A stretch of 64,000 nucleotides of DNA from Streptomyces fradiae ATCC 10745 = DSM 40063. GTDB taxonomy: Bacteria; Actinomycetota; Actinomycetes; Streptomycetales; Streptomycetaceae. A program made the position numbers and the translations under genes. The notes under the pieces were generated by a model. The model saw only the letters and a program-made list of their open reading frames with translations, had not been told where the DNA came from and did not search any database. Location: NCBI RefSeq assembly GCF_008704425.1, contig NZ_CP023696.1:1102501-1166500 (forward strand). Reading direction: 5' to 3'. The number at the start of each line of letters is the position of its first letter. The stretch's first letter is position 1. Shown piece by piece: positions 1 to 8,711 of the stretch.

Positions 1-1
1 G

Positions 2-1033
2 CGGGAGAACGAGCCGCGCACCGCCGACGCGGCCGCCGCCGTGCGCCTCCCGCACGACTTCCTCACCGAGCGGCTGACCGGGACGGCCGTCACCGACCCC
101 GGCGACGCGTCCGGCACGTGCTGGTACTCCACGGCGACCGGGGCGTACGACCCCGGCCTCCTGGACCTGCTGGAGCTGGACGCCGCGCTGCTGCCCAAGG
201 CCGCCCCGTCCGGCGGCGCCCTCGCCGGCGGGCTCACCGCGCGGGCCGCCTCGGCGCTCGGCCTGCCCGCCGGGATCCCGGTGGCCGCCGGGACGGGCGA
301 CAACATGGCCGCCGCCGTCGGCCTGGGCCTCGGCGCGGCCGGGCTCCTCGACCACCCGGCCGTGTCGCTGGGCACGTCCGGCACCGTCTTCGCGGCGACC
401 CGCGAGAGGCCCGCGAACCCGGCGCTCGCCGGGTTCGCGGCGGCGGACGGGCACGGCACCTACCTGCCGCTCGGCTGCACCCTCAACTGCACGCTCGCCG
501 TCGACCGGGTCGCCGCGCTGCTCGGCCTGGACCGGGAGGACGCGGCGCCCGGCGGCGAGGCCGTCGTCCTGCCGTACCTCGACGGCGAGCGCACCCCGGA
601 CCTGCCCGGCGCCTCCGGGCTGATGACCGGCCTGCGCCACACGACCACCCCCCGGCAGCTCCTCGGCGCCGCCTACGAGGGCGCCGTCTTCGCCCTGCTG
701 CGCGCCCTGGGCGAACTGCCGGGCGCCGCCTCCGACGCGCCGCTGCGGCTCGTCGGCGGCGGCGCCCGCGGCCGTGCCTGGGTGGAGACGGTGCGCAGGC
801 TCTCCGGGCGGGCCGTGGTCCTGCCCCGCACCACCGAGCTGGTCGCCGTGGGCGCCGCCGCGCTGGCGGCCGGCGCCGCCGGCGGGGGCGACCCCGTGGC
901 CGTCGCGGCCGGCTGGCGGACCGGCGAGGGCGAGACGCTGCCGCCCGTACCCCCGGACCGTGCCACCCTGGACCGGATCTCCGCCGTACTCGACCGGGCC
1001 ACCGCGCTCCTCACGACACAGGGACACCGATGA
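2..1033 (+). CDS. xylB: Xylulokinase, 5' end outside window
   Basis: FGGY-family carbohydrate kinase that phosphorylates D-xylulose for entry into the pentose phosphate pathway. The frame is already open at base 2 and the residues before the first ATG (position 41) fit the family (LPHDFLTERLTG), so the gene begins upstream and this is its C-terminal two thirds. Visible family features are the GTGDNMAAAVG stretch, the SLGTSGTVFA phosphate-binding motif, and near the C-terminus LVGGGARGRAWVETVR, the ATP-binding region. The stop overlaps the start of the next gene (ATGA), so translation is coupled with the alpha-xylosidase and the pair probably processes xylosides. Xylulokinase is preferred over other FGGY kinases because of that neighbour. 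Confidence 0.88.
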   Translation, partial: RENEPRTADAAAAVRLPHDFLTERLTGTAVTDPGDASGTCWYSTATGAYDPGLLDLLELDAALLPKAAPSGGALAGGLTARAASALGLPAGIPVAAGTGDNMAAAVGLGLGAAGLLDHPAVSLGTSGTVFAATRERPANPALAGFAAADGHGTYLPLGCTLNCTLAVDRVAALLGLDREDAAPGGEAVVLPYLDGERTPDLPGASGLMTGLRHTTTPRQLLGAAYEGAVFALLRALGELPGAASDAPLRLVGGGARGRAWVETVRRLSGRAVVLPRTTELVAVGAAALAAGAAGGGDPVAVAAGWRTGEGETLPPVPPDRATLDRISAVLDRATALLTTQGHR

Positions 1034-3309
1034 AGTTCACCGACGGCTTCTGGCTCATGCGGGAGGGGGTCACCGCCTCCTACGCGACCGAGGTGCGCGA
1101 TCTCCACGTCAGCGACGACCACTTCACCGCGTACGCGGCGGTCAGGCGCGTCGAGCACCGCGGGCACACCCTCAACTCGCCGCTCCTGACGGTGGAGTGC
1201 TTCTCCCCCGCCGAGGGCGTGATCGGCGTGCGCGCCACCCACCACGCGGGCCGGGCGCACCGCGGGCCGGACTTCGCGCTGCCCGGCGCCGGCACGGGCG
1301 GCGGGGGCTTCGCCCGCACCCGGCGGGACGGCTCCGTGACGGAGCTGACCAGCGGTCCGCTCACCGTACGGCTGGACCGGGACGGGCCGTGGGGGCTGGA
1401 CTTCCTGGACGCGGACGGGCGGCGGCTCACCGGGGCCGGGCCGAAGGGCACGGCGTTCGTGGTGGACGGGGACGGGGCGCACCACATGGTGGCGCGGCTC
1501 TCCCTGGGCGTCGGCGAGGACGTGTACGGGCTGGGCGAGCGCTTCACACCGTTCGTCAGGAACGGGCAGAGCGTGGACCTCTGGCAGGCGGACGGCGGCA
1601 CCAGCAGCGAGCAGGCGTACAAGAACGTGCCGTTCCACCTGTCGTCGCGGGGCTACGGCGTCTTCGTCAACCATCCGGGGCGGGTGTCGTACGAGATCGG
1701 CTCCGAGGCGGTCGGGCAGGTGCAGTTCAGCGTCGAGGACCAGTCGCTGGAGTACTACGTGGTGGCCGGTCCGACGCCGAAGGAGGTGCTGTCCCGCTAC
1801 ACGGCGCTGACCGGGCGGCCCGCGCTGCCGCCGGCCTGGTCGTTCGGGCTGTGGCTGACGACCTCGTTCTGCACCCCGTACGACGAGGAGACCGTCGCCT
1901 CCTTCGTCGACGGGATGGCGGAGCGGAGGATCCCGCTGTCGGTCTTCCACTTCGACTGCTTCTGGATGCGCGAGTACCGGTGGTCGGACTTCCAGTGGGA
2001 CCCGGAGACCTTCCCCGACCCGGAGGGCATGCTGGCCCGGCTGAAGGAGCGGGGGCTGCGCGTCAGCATGTGGGTCAACCCGTACATCGCGCAGAAGTCC
2101 GCGCTCTTCGCGGAGGGCGCGGCGCTCGGGTATCTGGTGCGGCGGCCGGACGGGGACATCTGGCAGTGGGACCTGTGGCAGGCCGGGATGGCGCTGGTGG
2201 ACTTCACCGACCCGGCGGCCCGCGCCTGGTTCCAGTCGAAGCTGAAGACGCTGCTGGACCAGGGCGTCGACTGCTTCAAGACGGACTTCGGGGAGCGCGT
2301 CCCCACGGACGTGGTGTGGCACGACGGCTCCGACCCGGAGCGGATGCACAACTACTACACCCACCTCTACAACCAGTGCGTGTTCGAGCTGCTGGAGAGG
2401 GAGCGGGGGCGCGGCGAGGCGGTGCTGTTCGCGCGGTCGGCGACGGCGGGCGGGCAGCAGTTCCCCGTCCACTGGGGCGGCGACTGCTTCGCGTCGTTCG
2501 AGGCGATGGCGGAGTCGCTGCGGGGCGGGCTGTCGCTGGGCCTGTCGGGCTTCGGGTTCTGGAGCCACGACATCGGCGGGTTCGAGGGGACGCCGGAGCC
2601 CGCGGTGTTCAAGCGGTGGCTGGCCTTCGGGCTGCTGTCGTCGCACAGCCGGCTGCACGGGAACATGTCGTACCGGGTGCCGTGGGAGTTCGGCGAGGAG
2701 GCGGTGGAGGTCGCCCGGCAGTTCACGGAGCTGAAGCACCGGCTGATGCCCTACCTGTACGGGGCGGCCGTGGAGGCGCACCGGACGGGCGTGCCGCTGA
2801 TGCGGCCGATGCTGCTGGAGTTCCCCGCCGATCCGGGGTGCCGGACGCTGGACCGGCAGTACATGCTCGGTCCCGACCTGCTGGTGGCGCCGGTCTTCTC
2901 GGCCGACGGGGAGGTCGAGTTCTACCTGCCGGAGGGCACCTGGACGCATCTGCTGACCGGGGAGCGGGTGACGGGGCCGGTGTGGCGGCGGGAGCGGCAC
3001 GGGTACGACAGCCTGCCGCTGTACGTGCGGCCCGGCGCGGTGCTGCCGCTGGGCGCGGACGACCAGCGGCCGGACGGCGACTGGCTGGACGGGCTGACCC
3101 TGCTGGTCCAGCCGGACGCGGACGGCGCGGCGGTGGAGGTGCCGGACCGGTCGGGGGAGCCGGCCGCGCGGTACACCGTGGCGCGGGACGCGGGCGGGGC
3201 CGTGCGGGTGGCCGCGCACGGCACGGCCGCGGAGTTCCGGGTGCGGGTGGTCGGGTCGGGGGGCGCGCGGGGCTCGGGCGAGGTGGTGGTGCCGGGCCCG
3301 GTGCGGTGA
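1030..3309 (+). CDS. yicI: Alpha-xylosidase, GH31 (YicI type)
   Basis: Glycoside hydrolase family 31 enzyme of 759 residues, close to the length of E. coli YicI; releases alpha-linked xylose from xylosides such as isoprimeverose. Near the middle lies CFKTDFGERVPTDVVWHDGS, in which the Asp of KTDFGE is the nucleophile and the Asp of DGSDP the acid/base residue in this family. Also present are MWVNPYIAQKS and FARSATAGGQQFPVHWGGDC. No signal peptide is seen, so it should be cytoplasmic and act on imported disaccharides. The ATG overlaps the xylulokinase stop by four bases. The product xylose would need isomerase and the adjacent kinase. Confident call. Confidence 0.94.
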   Translation: MKFTDGFWLMREGVTASYATEVRDLHVSDDHFTAYAAVRRVEHRGHTLNSPLLTVECFSPAEGVIGVRATHHAGRAHRGPDFALPGAGTGGGGFARTRRDGSVTELTSGPLTVRLDRDGPWGLDFLDADGRRLTGAGPKGTAFVVDGDGAHHMVARLSLGVGEDVYGLGERFTPFVRNGQSVDLWQADGGTSSEQAYKNVPFHLSSRGYGVFVNHPGRVSYEIGSEAVGQVQFSVEDQSLEYYVVAGPTPKEVLSRYTALTGRPALPPAWSFGLWLTTSFCTPYDEETVASFVDGMAERRIPLSVFHFDCFWMREYRWSDFQWDPETFPDPEGMLARLKERGLRVSMWVNPYIAQKSALFAEGAALGYLVRRPDGDIWQWDLWQAGMALVDFTDPAARAWFQSKLKTLLDQGVDCFKTDFGERVPTDVVWHDGSDPERMHNYYTHLYNQCVFELLERERGRGEAVLFARSATAGGQQFPVHWGGDCFASFEAMAESLRGGLSLGLSGFGFWSHDIGGFEGTPEPAVFKRWLAFGLLSSHSRLHGNMSYRVPWEFGEEAVEVARQFTELKHRLMPYLYGAAVEAHRTGVPLMRPMLLEFPADPGCRTLDRQYMLGPDLLVAPVFSADGEVEFYLPEGTWTHLLTGERVTGPVWRRERHGYDSLPLYVRPGAVLPLGADDQRPDGDWLDGLTLLVQPDADGAAVEVPDRSGEPAARYTVARDAGGAVRVAAHGTAAEFRVRVVGSGGARGSGEVVVPGPVR

Positions 3310-3367
3310 GCGGCGGGTGGGGCGGGGGCCTTGGGGGGCGCGGGGCGTCGTCGGTTAGCTTGAGGGG

Positions 3368-4297
3368 ATGAGGCGTCGGGGTGGTCGCGGGGTCGCCGGG
3401 CCGTTGGGTCAGCGGGACGGGGTCGACGCGGTGCGCGTACGGCTGCCCGCCGGCGGGTGGGCGACCGTGCGGGAGCACCTCGTCGAGCGGTACGGGCCGG
3501 TCATCGGGGCCGACCGGGTGGACGCGATGCTCGCGCGGGGGGAGTTCGTCGGGGCCGACGGGCGGCCGGTGGCGGGCGGCGAGTCGTACGCGGCCGGGCG
3601 GACCCTCTGGTTCCACCGGGAGTTCCCGCCCGAGGAGCGGGTGCCGTTCGACGTGGGGGTCGTCCACCGCGACGAGCGGATCGTGGTCGCGGACAAGCCG
3701 CACTTCCTGGCCACGACCCCGCGCGGGCGCCATGTGACCGAGACCGCGCTCGCCAGGCTGCGCCGGGACCTGGGGCTGCCGCACCTGCAGCCCGCGCACC
3801 GGCTGGACCGGCTGACCGCCGGGCTGGTGCTGTTCGTCGTCCGGCCCGAGGACCGGGGTGCCTACCAGACGCTGTTCCGCGACCGGCGGGTGCGCAAGGA
3901 GTACGAGGCGCTGGCGCCGTACGACCCGGGCCTGGCCCTGCCCGCGACCGTGCGCAGCCACATCGTCAAGGAGCGCGGGGTCGTGGCGGCCTACGAGGTG
4001 CCGGGCGCCGAGCCGAACAGCGAGAGCCGCGTCGAGCTGGTGGAGCGGCGGGGCGCCCTGGCGCGCTACCGGCTGCTCCCGGAGACGGGCCGCACCCACC
4101 AGCTGCGGGTGCACATGAGCGCGCTCGGGGTGCCGATCCTCGACGACCCGCTCTACCCGCGGGTGCGGCCGGACGGACCCGACGACCACGGGCGCCCCCT
4201 GCGACTGCTGGCACGGGCGCTGGAGTTCACCGACCCGTACAGCGGCTCGCCCGTGCGGTTCGAGAGCCGGCTGCGGCTCGCGTGGCCCGCGGGGTGA
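3368..4297 (+). CDS. RluA-family pseudouridine synthase
   Basis: Converts uridine to pseudouridine in RNA, probably rRNA. The 309-residue protein has an S4-like N-terminal part (VREHLVERYG, then WFHRE) and the RluA catalytic motif HRLDRLTAGLVLF, whose Asp is the nucleophile. Also visible are VRKEYEALAP, the TGRTHQLRVHMSALGVPILDD motif and the D-P-L-Y stretch that follows. It stands alone, downstream of the xyloside genes and convergent with the gluconate regulator. The target nucleotide cannot be told from sequence. The ATG at 3368 gives a plausible N-terminus, though no strong ribosome binding site is evident. Confidence 0.9.
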   Translation: MRRRGGRGVAGPLGQRDGVDAVRVRLPAGGWATVREHLVERYGPVIGADRVDAMLARGEFVGADGRPVAGGESYAAGRTLWFHREFPPEERVPFDVGVVHRDERIVVADKPHFLATTPRGRHVTETALARLRRDLGLPHLQPAHRLDRLTAGLVLFVVRPEDRGAYQTLFRDRRVRKEYEALAPYDPGLALPATVRSHIVKERGVVAAYEVPGAEPNSESRVELVERRGALARYRLLPETGRTHQLRVHMSALGVPILDDPLYPRVRPDGPDDHGRPLRLLARALEFTDPYSGSPVRFESRLRLAWPAG

Positions 4298-4364
4298 GCC
4301 GCCGCGTGCCGCGGAGCGGACGCGGGGACGGCCGGGCCGTGTAGCGGCGGGTGCCGGACGGGGG

Positions 4365-5261
4365 TCACACGCCGGTGTGCGGCGCGGTGTCCGGCTCCGC
4401 GCCGGCGGGCGCGGCGGACGCTCCCGGTACGGGCCCGCCTTCCGCGCCGCCGGGTGCCTCCGGCCCGGACGCGTCCCCGCCGGTGGGCGCGTCCCCGCCG
4501 GTGGGCGCGGCGCCGCCGGTGGGCGCGGCGCCGTCGGTGGGCGCGGCGCCGTCGGTGGGCCGGGGTGCCAGGACGTCCAGCTCGCGGAGGGCGCCGAGCG
4601 CGATCTGCCGGGTCAGCTCCTCCGCGCGGGCCGCGTCCCGCCCCCGCACCGCCTCCGCGACCTGGACGTGGAGGGTGACAGCGGCCGGGTCGGGGTCGTC
4701 GAACATGACGTGGTGGTGGGTGCGCCCGGCCAGGACCTCCGCCACGACGTCGCCGAGGCGCGCGAACATCTCGTTGCCGGACGCGTCGAGCACGATCCGG
4801 TGGAAGGCGATGTCGTGCACCAGGTACGCCTCCAGCCGGCGGCCCCGCGAGGTGGCGACCATGCCCAGGGCCTCCTCGGTCAGGGCGCGGCACTGCTCGG
4901 GCGTGGCGTGCAGCGCGGCGAGACCCGCGGCGACCGGCTCGACGGCCGACCGGAGCACGGTGAGCGAGCGGAGCTGGCGCGGACGGTCGGCGCCCGCCAG
5001 CCTCCAGCGGATGACCTGCGGGTCGTAGACGTTCCACTCCTCGGTGGGGCGGACCGTCACGCCGACGCGCCGCCGCGAGGCCACGAGGTGCATGGACTCC
5101 AGGACGCGGACGACCTCGCGCACCACCGTCCGGGACACGTCGAACCGCCGGGCCAGGTCGTCGGTCCGCAGCACGCTGCCCGGCGGGTACTCCCCCGCCG
5201 TGACGGCCAGGCCCAGGGTGTCCAGCACATGCGTATGGAGTCCCCGGGCCTGTGTCGTCAT
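4365..5261 (-). CDS. gntR: FadR-type GntR repressor of gluconate genes
   Basis: Transcription regulator of 298 residues: N-terminal winged helix (residues about 10-75, with FDVSRTVVREVVRVLESM as recognition helix) followed by an FCD ligand domain (about 90-235, with AFHRIVLDASGN). It lies divergent from gluconokinase and gluconate permease and is very likely their gluconate- or 6-phosphogluconate-responsive repressor. The C-terminal about 60 residues are a low-complexity tail with repeats of APTDGA/APTGG, encoded by five tandem 18-bp units near 4470-4560. That tail is not part of the family and probably arose by repeat expansion. A perfect inverted repeat 36 bp upstream of its start is the likely operator. 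Confidence 0.9.
   Translation of the reverse strand: MTTQARGLHTHVLDTLGLAVTAGEYPPGSVLRTDDLARRFDVSRTVVREVVRVLESMHLVASRRRVGVTVRPTEEWNVYDPQVIRWRLAGADRPRQLRSLTVLRSAVEPVAAGLAALHATPEQCRALTEEALGMVATSRGRRLEAYLVHDIAFHRIVLDASGNEMFARLGDVVAEVLAGRTHHHVMFDDPDPAAVTLHVQVAEAVRGRDAARAEELTRQIALGALRELDVLAPRPTDGAAPTDGAAPTGGAAPTGGDAPTGGDASGPEAPGGAEGGPVPGASAAPAGAEPDTAPHTGV
4470..4560. repeat. 18-bp tandem repeat inside gntR 3' end
   Basis: Five in-frame copies of an 18-bp unit of the form GCGTCCCCGCCGGTGGGC or GCGGCGCCGTCGGTGGGC, encoding a Pro/Thr/Gly/Ala-rich disordered tail of the GntR protein. Unit number is likely to vary between strains. Confidence 0.8.
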
Positions 5262-5296
5262 GGGCCCAGCCTATGCGCCCTTGAAGATCACCCCTG

Positions 5297-5311
5297 AAAA
5301 GTATGACTTTT
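5297..5311. promoter_or_regulatory. Probable GntR operator
   Basis: AAAAGTATGACTTTT is a perfect inverted repeat (six-base arms AAAAGT/ACTTTT around ATG) in an A/T-rich patch between divergent gntR and gntK. It sits 36 bp upstream of gntR and about 100 bp upstream of gntK. Such a patch is unusual in this DNA and FadR-type GntR proteins bind short dyads of this kind; the assignment is inference. Confidence 0.6.
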
Positions 5312-5412
5312 ACATCACAGAGTCTTGAATACGTCGTACCCCATGGGTTTCAGTGTTCCGACGCCGCAGCCGGCGTCGTGCAGCGCAGACCTGGACAGTG
5401 AGGCACTCAGCC

Positions 5413-5943
5413 ATGGACAAGCCCCTGGTCGTCGTGGTGATGGGGGTCGCCGGGACCGGCAAGACCACCATCGGGCCCCTGCTCGCCGAACGGCTCGGCG
5501 TGCCCTACGCGGAGGGCGACGACTTCCACCCCCCGGCGAACATCGCCAAGATGTCGGCGGGCGTCCCGCTGGAGGACGCCGACCGGTGGCCCTGGCTCGA
5601 CGCCATCGGCCGGTGGGCCGGCGGGCGGGCGGGGCTCGGCGGGGTCGTGAGCAGCTCGGCGCTGAAGCGGGCGTACCGGGACCGGCTCCGTACCGCCGCG
5701 CCCGGCGTGGTGTTCCTGCACCTGAGCGGCGACCGGGCGCTGATCGGGGAGCGGATGGCGGGGCGGCGCGGCCACTTCATGCCGACGGCGCTGCTGGACT
5801 CGCAGTTCGCGACGCTCCAGCCGCTCGGCGAGGACGAGGCGGGGGTCGCCGTCGACGTCTCCGGCACGCCGGAGGAGATCACCGACCGGGCCGTGACCGC
5901 GCTGCGGCGGTGCCCTGCCCCCTCGAACGCGCCTCTCTCCTGA
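5413..5943 (+). CDS. gntK: Gluconokinase
   Basis: Phosphorylates D-gluconate to 6-phosphogluconate using ATP; cytoplasmic, 176 residues, the usual length for this P-loop kinase family. The Walker A motif GVAGTGKTT lies near residue 10, followed by the family motif EGDDFHPPANIAKMSAG (substrate site) and SSSALKRAYRDRLR. An in-frame start exists upstream at 5353, but the ATG at 5413 gives the conserved N-terminus MDKPLVVVVMG. The permease follows in the same direction, so the two form the gluconate uptake and activation unit, with the regulator divergent. Confidence 0.95.
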   Translation: MDKPLVVVVMGVAGTGKTTIGPLLAERLGVPYAEGDDFHPPANIAKMSAGVPLEDADRWPWLDAIGRWAGGRAGLGGVVSSSALKRAYRDRLRTAAPGVVFLHLSGDRALIGERMAGRRGHFMPTALLDSQFATLQPLGEDEAGVAVDVSGTPEEITDRAVTALRRCPAPSNAPLS

Positions 5944-6134
5944 GGCTCCCCCCGGCTCGGCCGCGGCTCTCCTGAGGCTCCTCCCCCCTCGGCCGTGACT
6001 CCCTCCTGAAGGCCCCCCGCTCGGCCGCGGCGCTCCCGAGGCATTCCGCGCCTGGCCGTGCCCTCTCCTGAAGGCCCCCACGCCTCTGCTCCGGCCCCTC
6101 TCCCACCTACCGGCTCCCCGGAGCCCTCCCTCCC
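5944..6134. repeat. Degenerate tandem repeats between gntK and gntP
   Basis: Roughly five diverged copies of a 35-40 bp unit containing CTCGGCCG(C/T)G followed by CTCCTGA(A/G)GGC. No gene is seen. It separates the kinase from the permease, and might form RNA structure in the polycistronic message. Confidence 0.6.
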
Positions 6135-6145
6135 AAGGACTCACC

Positions 6146-7549
6146 GTGACCAGACTCAGCGTCGAGACGCTGGCAGCGGACGCCGCCGAACCGATCACCT
6201 CGGCGGGCGACGCGCAGCTGGGCGCCGCCGTGCTCGGCGGTATCGCCCTCATCGTCCTCCTCATCACCCGCTTCAAGCTGCACGCCTTCCTCGCGCTGAC
6301 CATCGGGTCCCTGGCCCTCGGCGTGTTCGCGGGCGCGCCGCTCGACGCGACCATCGCCTCCTTCAGCGGGGGCCTCGGGTCGACGGTCGCGGGCGTGGGC
6401 GTGCTGGTCGCGCTGGGCGCGATCCTCGGCAAGCTCCTCGCGGACTCGGGCGGCGCCGACCAGATCGTCGACACGATCCTGGCGCGGGCGAGCGGGCGGG
6501 CCATGCCGTGGGCGATGGTGCTGATCGCCTCGGTGATCGGCCTGCCGCTCTTCTTCGAGGTCGGCATCGTGCTGCTGATCCCGGTCGTGCTGATGGTCGC
6601 CAAGCGCGGCGGCTACTCGCTGATGCGGATCGGCATCCCGGCGCTCGCGGGCCTGTCGGTGATGCACGGGCTGATACCGCCGCACCCCGGCCCGCTGGTC
6701 GCCATCGACGCGCTCGGCGCGGACCTCGGCATCACCCTCGCGCTGGGCCTTCTGGTCGCCGTGCCCACGGTGGTCATCGCGGGCCCGCTGTTCTCCCGGT
6801 ACGCCGCCCGCTGGGTCGACGTCCAGGCGCCCGACGGCATGATGCCGCAGCGGACCTCCGGGGACGAGGGCCCGGTGAAGCGGCCCGGCTTCGGCGTCAC
6901 CGTCGCCACGGTGCTGCTGCCCGTCGCGCTGATGATGGTGAAGGCGCTCGTCGACATCGTCGTGGACGACCCGGAGAACCCCGTCCAGCGGGTCACCGAC
7001 ACCGTAGGGTCGCCGCTGATCGCGCTGCTCGCGGCCGTGCTCGTCGCCCTCTTCACGCTGGGCCGGGCGGCCGGGTTCACCAAGGAGCGGATCTCCACGA
7101 CGGTGGAACGGTCGCTGGCGCCGATCGCGGGCGTGCTGCTGATCGTCGGCGCGGGCGGCGGGTTCAAGACGACGCTGATCGACATCGGTGTGGGCCGGAT
7201 GATCCTCGACCTGTCGCGGGACTGGGCGATACCCGCCCTGCTGCTCGGCTGGCTGATCGCCGTGGCCATCCGCCTGGCGACCGGTTCCGCGACGGTGGCG
7301 ACGATCTCGGCCGCCGGGCTGGTCGCGCCCCTCGCCGCCGACATGTCCGCCTCGCACGCCGCGCTGCTGGTGCTGGCGATCGGCGCCGGGTCGCTGTTCT
7401 TCAGCCATGTCAACGACGCCGGGTTCTGGCTGGTGAAGGAGTACTTCGGGATGGACGTCGGCCAGACCGTCAAGACGTGGTCGGTGATGGAGACGATCAT
7501 CTCGGTCGTCGGGATCGTGTGCGTCCTGCTGCTGTCGCTGGTGCTGTAG
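6146..7549 (+). CDS. gntP: Gluconate permease, GntP family
   Basis: Integral membrane proton symporter of 467 residues with about twelve hydrophobic segments, importing gluconate. Family stretches include the conserved GLPLFFEVGIVLLIPV, IPPHPGPLVAID and, near the C-terminus, FSHVNDAGFWLVKEYFGM. The GTG start at 6146 has the ribosome binding site AAGGA seven bases upstream. Context (gluconokinase just upstream, GntR divergent) fixes the substrate as gluconate. A strong hairpin follows the stop, so the operon ends here. Confidence 0.94.
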   Translation: MTRLSVETLAADAAEPITSAGDAQLGAAVLGGIALIVLLITRFKLHAFLALTIGSLALGVFAGAPLDATIASFSGGLGSTVAGVGVLVALGAILGKLLADSGGADQIVDTILARASGRAMPWAMVLIASVIGLPLFFEVGIVLLIPVVLMVAKRGGYSLMRIGIPALAGLSVMHGLIPPHPGPLVAIDALGADLGITLALGLLVAVPTVVIAGPLFSRYAARWVDVQAPDGMMPQRTSGDEGPVKRPGFGVTVATVLLPVALMMVKALVDIVVDDPENPVQRVTDTVGSPLIALLAAVLVALFTLGRAAGFTKERISTTVERSLAPIAGVLLIVGAGGGFKTTLIDIGVGRMILDLSRDWAIPALLLGWLIAVAIRLATGSATVATISAAGLVAPLAADMSASHAALLVLAIGAGSLFFSHVNDAGFWLVKEYFGMDVGQTVKTWSVMETIISVVGIVCVLLLSLVL

Positions 7550-7573
7550 GGCGCCCGGAGCGGCGGGCCGTAC

Positions 7574-7612
7574 CGGGCCGGGGCCCCCGAAAGCGGGGAG
7601 CGCCCCGGCCCG
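7574..7612 (+). terminator. Hairpin terminator after gluconate operon
   Basis: Perfect eleven-base arms CGGGCCGGGGC and GCCCCGGCCCG enclose a further CCCC/GGGG pairing. No U-tract follows, as is usual for Streptomyces terminators. Confidence 0.75.
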
Positions 7613-7640
7613 TCGGCATGTGAGGCTGCGTCGTACGAGT

Positions 7641-7712
7641 GACCGGAGGCTGTTCCGCATGAGCGACCAGAGGCTGTTCCGCATGAGCGACCAGAGGCTG
7701 TTCCGCATGAGC
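7641..7712 (+). repeat. Three 24-bp repeats, each carrying RBS and ATG
   Basis: The unit reads GACC(A/G)GAGGCTGTTCC then GCATGAGC. Each copy holds a purine-rich ribosome-binding sequence (GGAGG in copy 1, AGAGG in copies 2 and 3) nine bases before an in-frame ATG (7659, 7683, 7707), so the following gene has three equally spaced start signals and a repeated MSDQRLFR peptide. Confidence 0.9.
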
Positions 7713-8501
7713 GACCACGAGGATCTGCCCCCCTTCGAGCTGGCCTTCCCCGGGCCGCTGCGCGACCGGCTGGTGGCGGCCGTGCTGACCGGGGCGAAGA
7801 CGGCGACGACCGGGCTGCTGGCCGGGTACGAGGCGGAGGGCGAGCCGCTGCCGGAGCCCGGCGACCGGTCGGCGCTGGTCGACTCGGCGGGCCGGGCCGT
7901 CGCGGTGGTGGAGGTGACCGGCGTACGGGTGCTGCCGCTCGGCGAGGTGGACCCGCGGCACGCCGTGGACGAGGGCGAGGGCCACCGGACGGTCGCCGAG
8001 TGGCGGGACGCGCACGAGCGCTTCTGGCACGGTGAGGCGATGCGGGCCGCCCTCGGCGACCCCGGCTTCACGGTGGACGACACCACCCGTGTGGTGCTGG
8101 AGCGCTTCCGGGTGGTGGGGGAGCCCGATCCGGTCACCGCCGCCGTCGCGGGCGAGCTCCGGCTGCTCGAACCGGCGGTCAGGGCGTCGCGGGCGGAGGC
8201 GGAGAGGCTGCTGGACCCGGAGTTCACCGAGGTCGGCGCGTCCGGGCGGCGCTGGACGCGCGACGCGATGCTCGCCGCGCTGCCCGGGGACGCCGCCGCC
8301 CCGGGCGCGCCCCCCTGCCGGGCGTCCGGGATGGCGGGGGTGCTCCTCGCGCCCGGCCTGGTCCACCTGACGTTCGAGACGGTGGCGGGCGGTCGGCGGG
8401 CGCGGCGCTCCTCCCTGTGGCGCCGCTCCCCCGACGGCACCGGGGCGCCCTGGCGGCTCTACCACCACCAGGGGACGCCCGTCCCGGACGGCACTCCGTA
8501 G
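7659..8501 (+). CDS. ASCH domain fused to NTF2/SnoaL-like domain
   Basis: Protein of 280 residues (from the first of three ATGs). After two MSDQRLFR repeats comes an ASCH domain (about residues 20-150) with the GAKTATTG motif; ASCH domains bind RNA or act as small RNA-linked hydrolases. The second half (about 165-275) resembles an NTF2-fold SnoaL/DUF4440 domain, ending in WRLYHHQGTP. The two domains are usually separate proteins, so this is a fusion. Copy 1 has the best ribosome binding site (GGAGG), so 7659 is preferred, but 7683 and 7707 are usable. Biochemical role unknown. Confidence 0.82.
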   Translation: MSDQRLFRMSDQRLFRMSDHEDLPPFELAFPGPLRDRLVAAVLTGAKTATTGLLAGYEAEGEPLPEPGDRSALVDSAGRAVAVVEVTGVRVLPLGEVDPRHAVDEGEGHRTVAEWRDAHERFWHGEAMRAALGDPGFTVDDTTRVVLERFRVVGEPDPVTAAVAGELRLLEPAVRASRAEAERLLDPEFTEVGASGRRWTRDAMLAALPGDAAAPGAPPCRASGMAGVLLAPGLVHLTFETVAGGRRARRSSLWRRSPDGTGAPWRLYHHQGTPVPDGTP

Positions 8502-8594
8502 GGCGGGCTCCGCAGGCCGGACGGGCCGGGGGCGGGCCCCCGTGACGCGGCGCGGCCGTCAGGCCACGGCTCAGCCTCCAGCCGGGCCACCGGG

Positions 8595-8636
8595 GCCCAT
8601 CGCGCGGGCCCATCGCGCGGGCCCATCGCGCGGGCC
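8595..8636. repeat. 14-bp tandem repeat x3
   Basis: Three exact copies of GCCCATCGCGCGGG in the 210-bp gap between convergent genes. Further diverged GC-rich repeats follow up to 8710. A short dyad GGGGGC/GCCCCC at 8528-8541 may act as terminator for the ASCH gene. No gene is seen here. Confidence 0.8.
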
Positions 8637-8711
8637 GTCCGCTCAGGCCGGCCCGGCCGCCGTCCGCGCCGCCGCGCGGCCGGGCCGTCAGACCGCCGCG
8701 CGGCCGGGCCG

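Noticed and set aside
673..3219. Long antisense frame of 848 codons over the xylosidase gene
   Set aside because: Arg/Pro/His-rich shadow caused by high GC; the opposite strand codes a clear GH31 enzyme.
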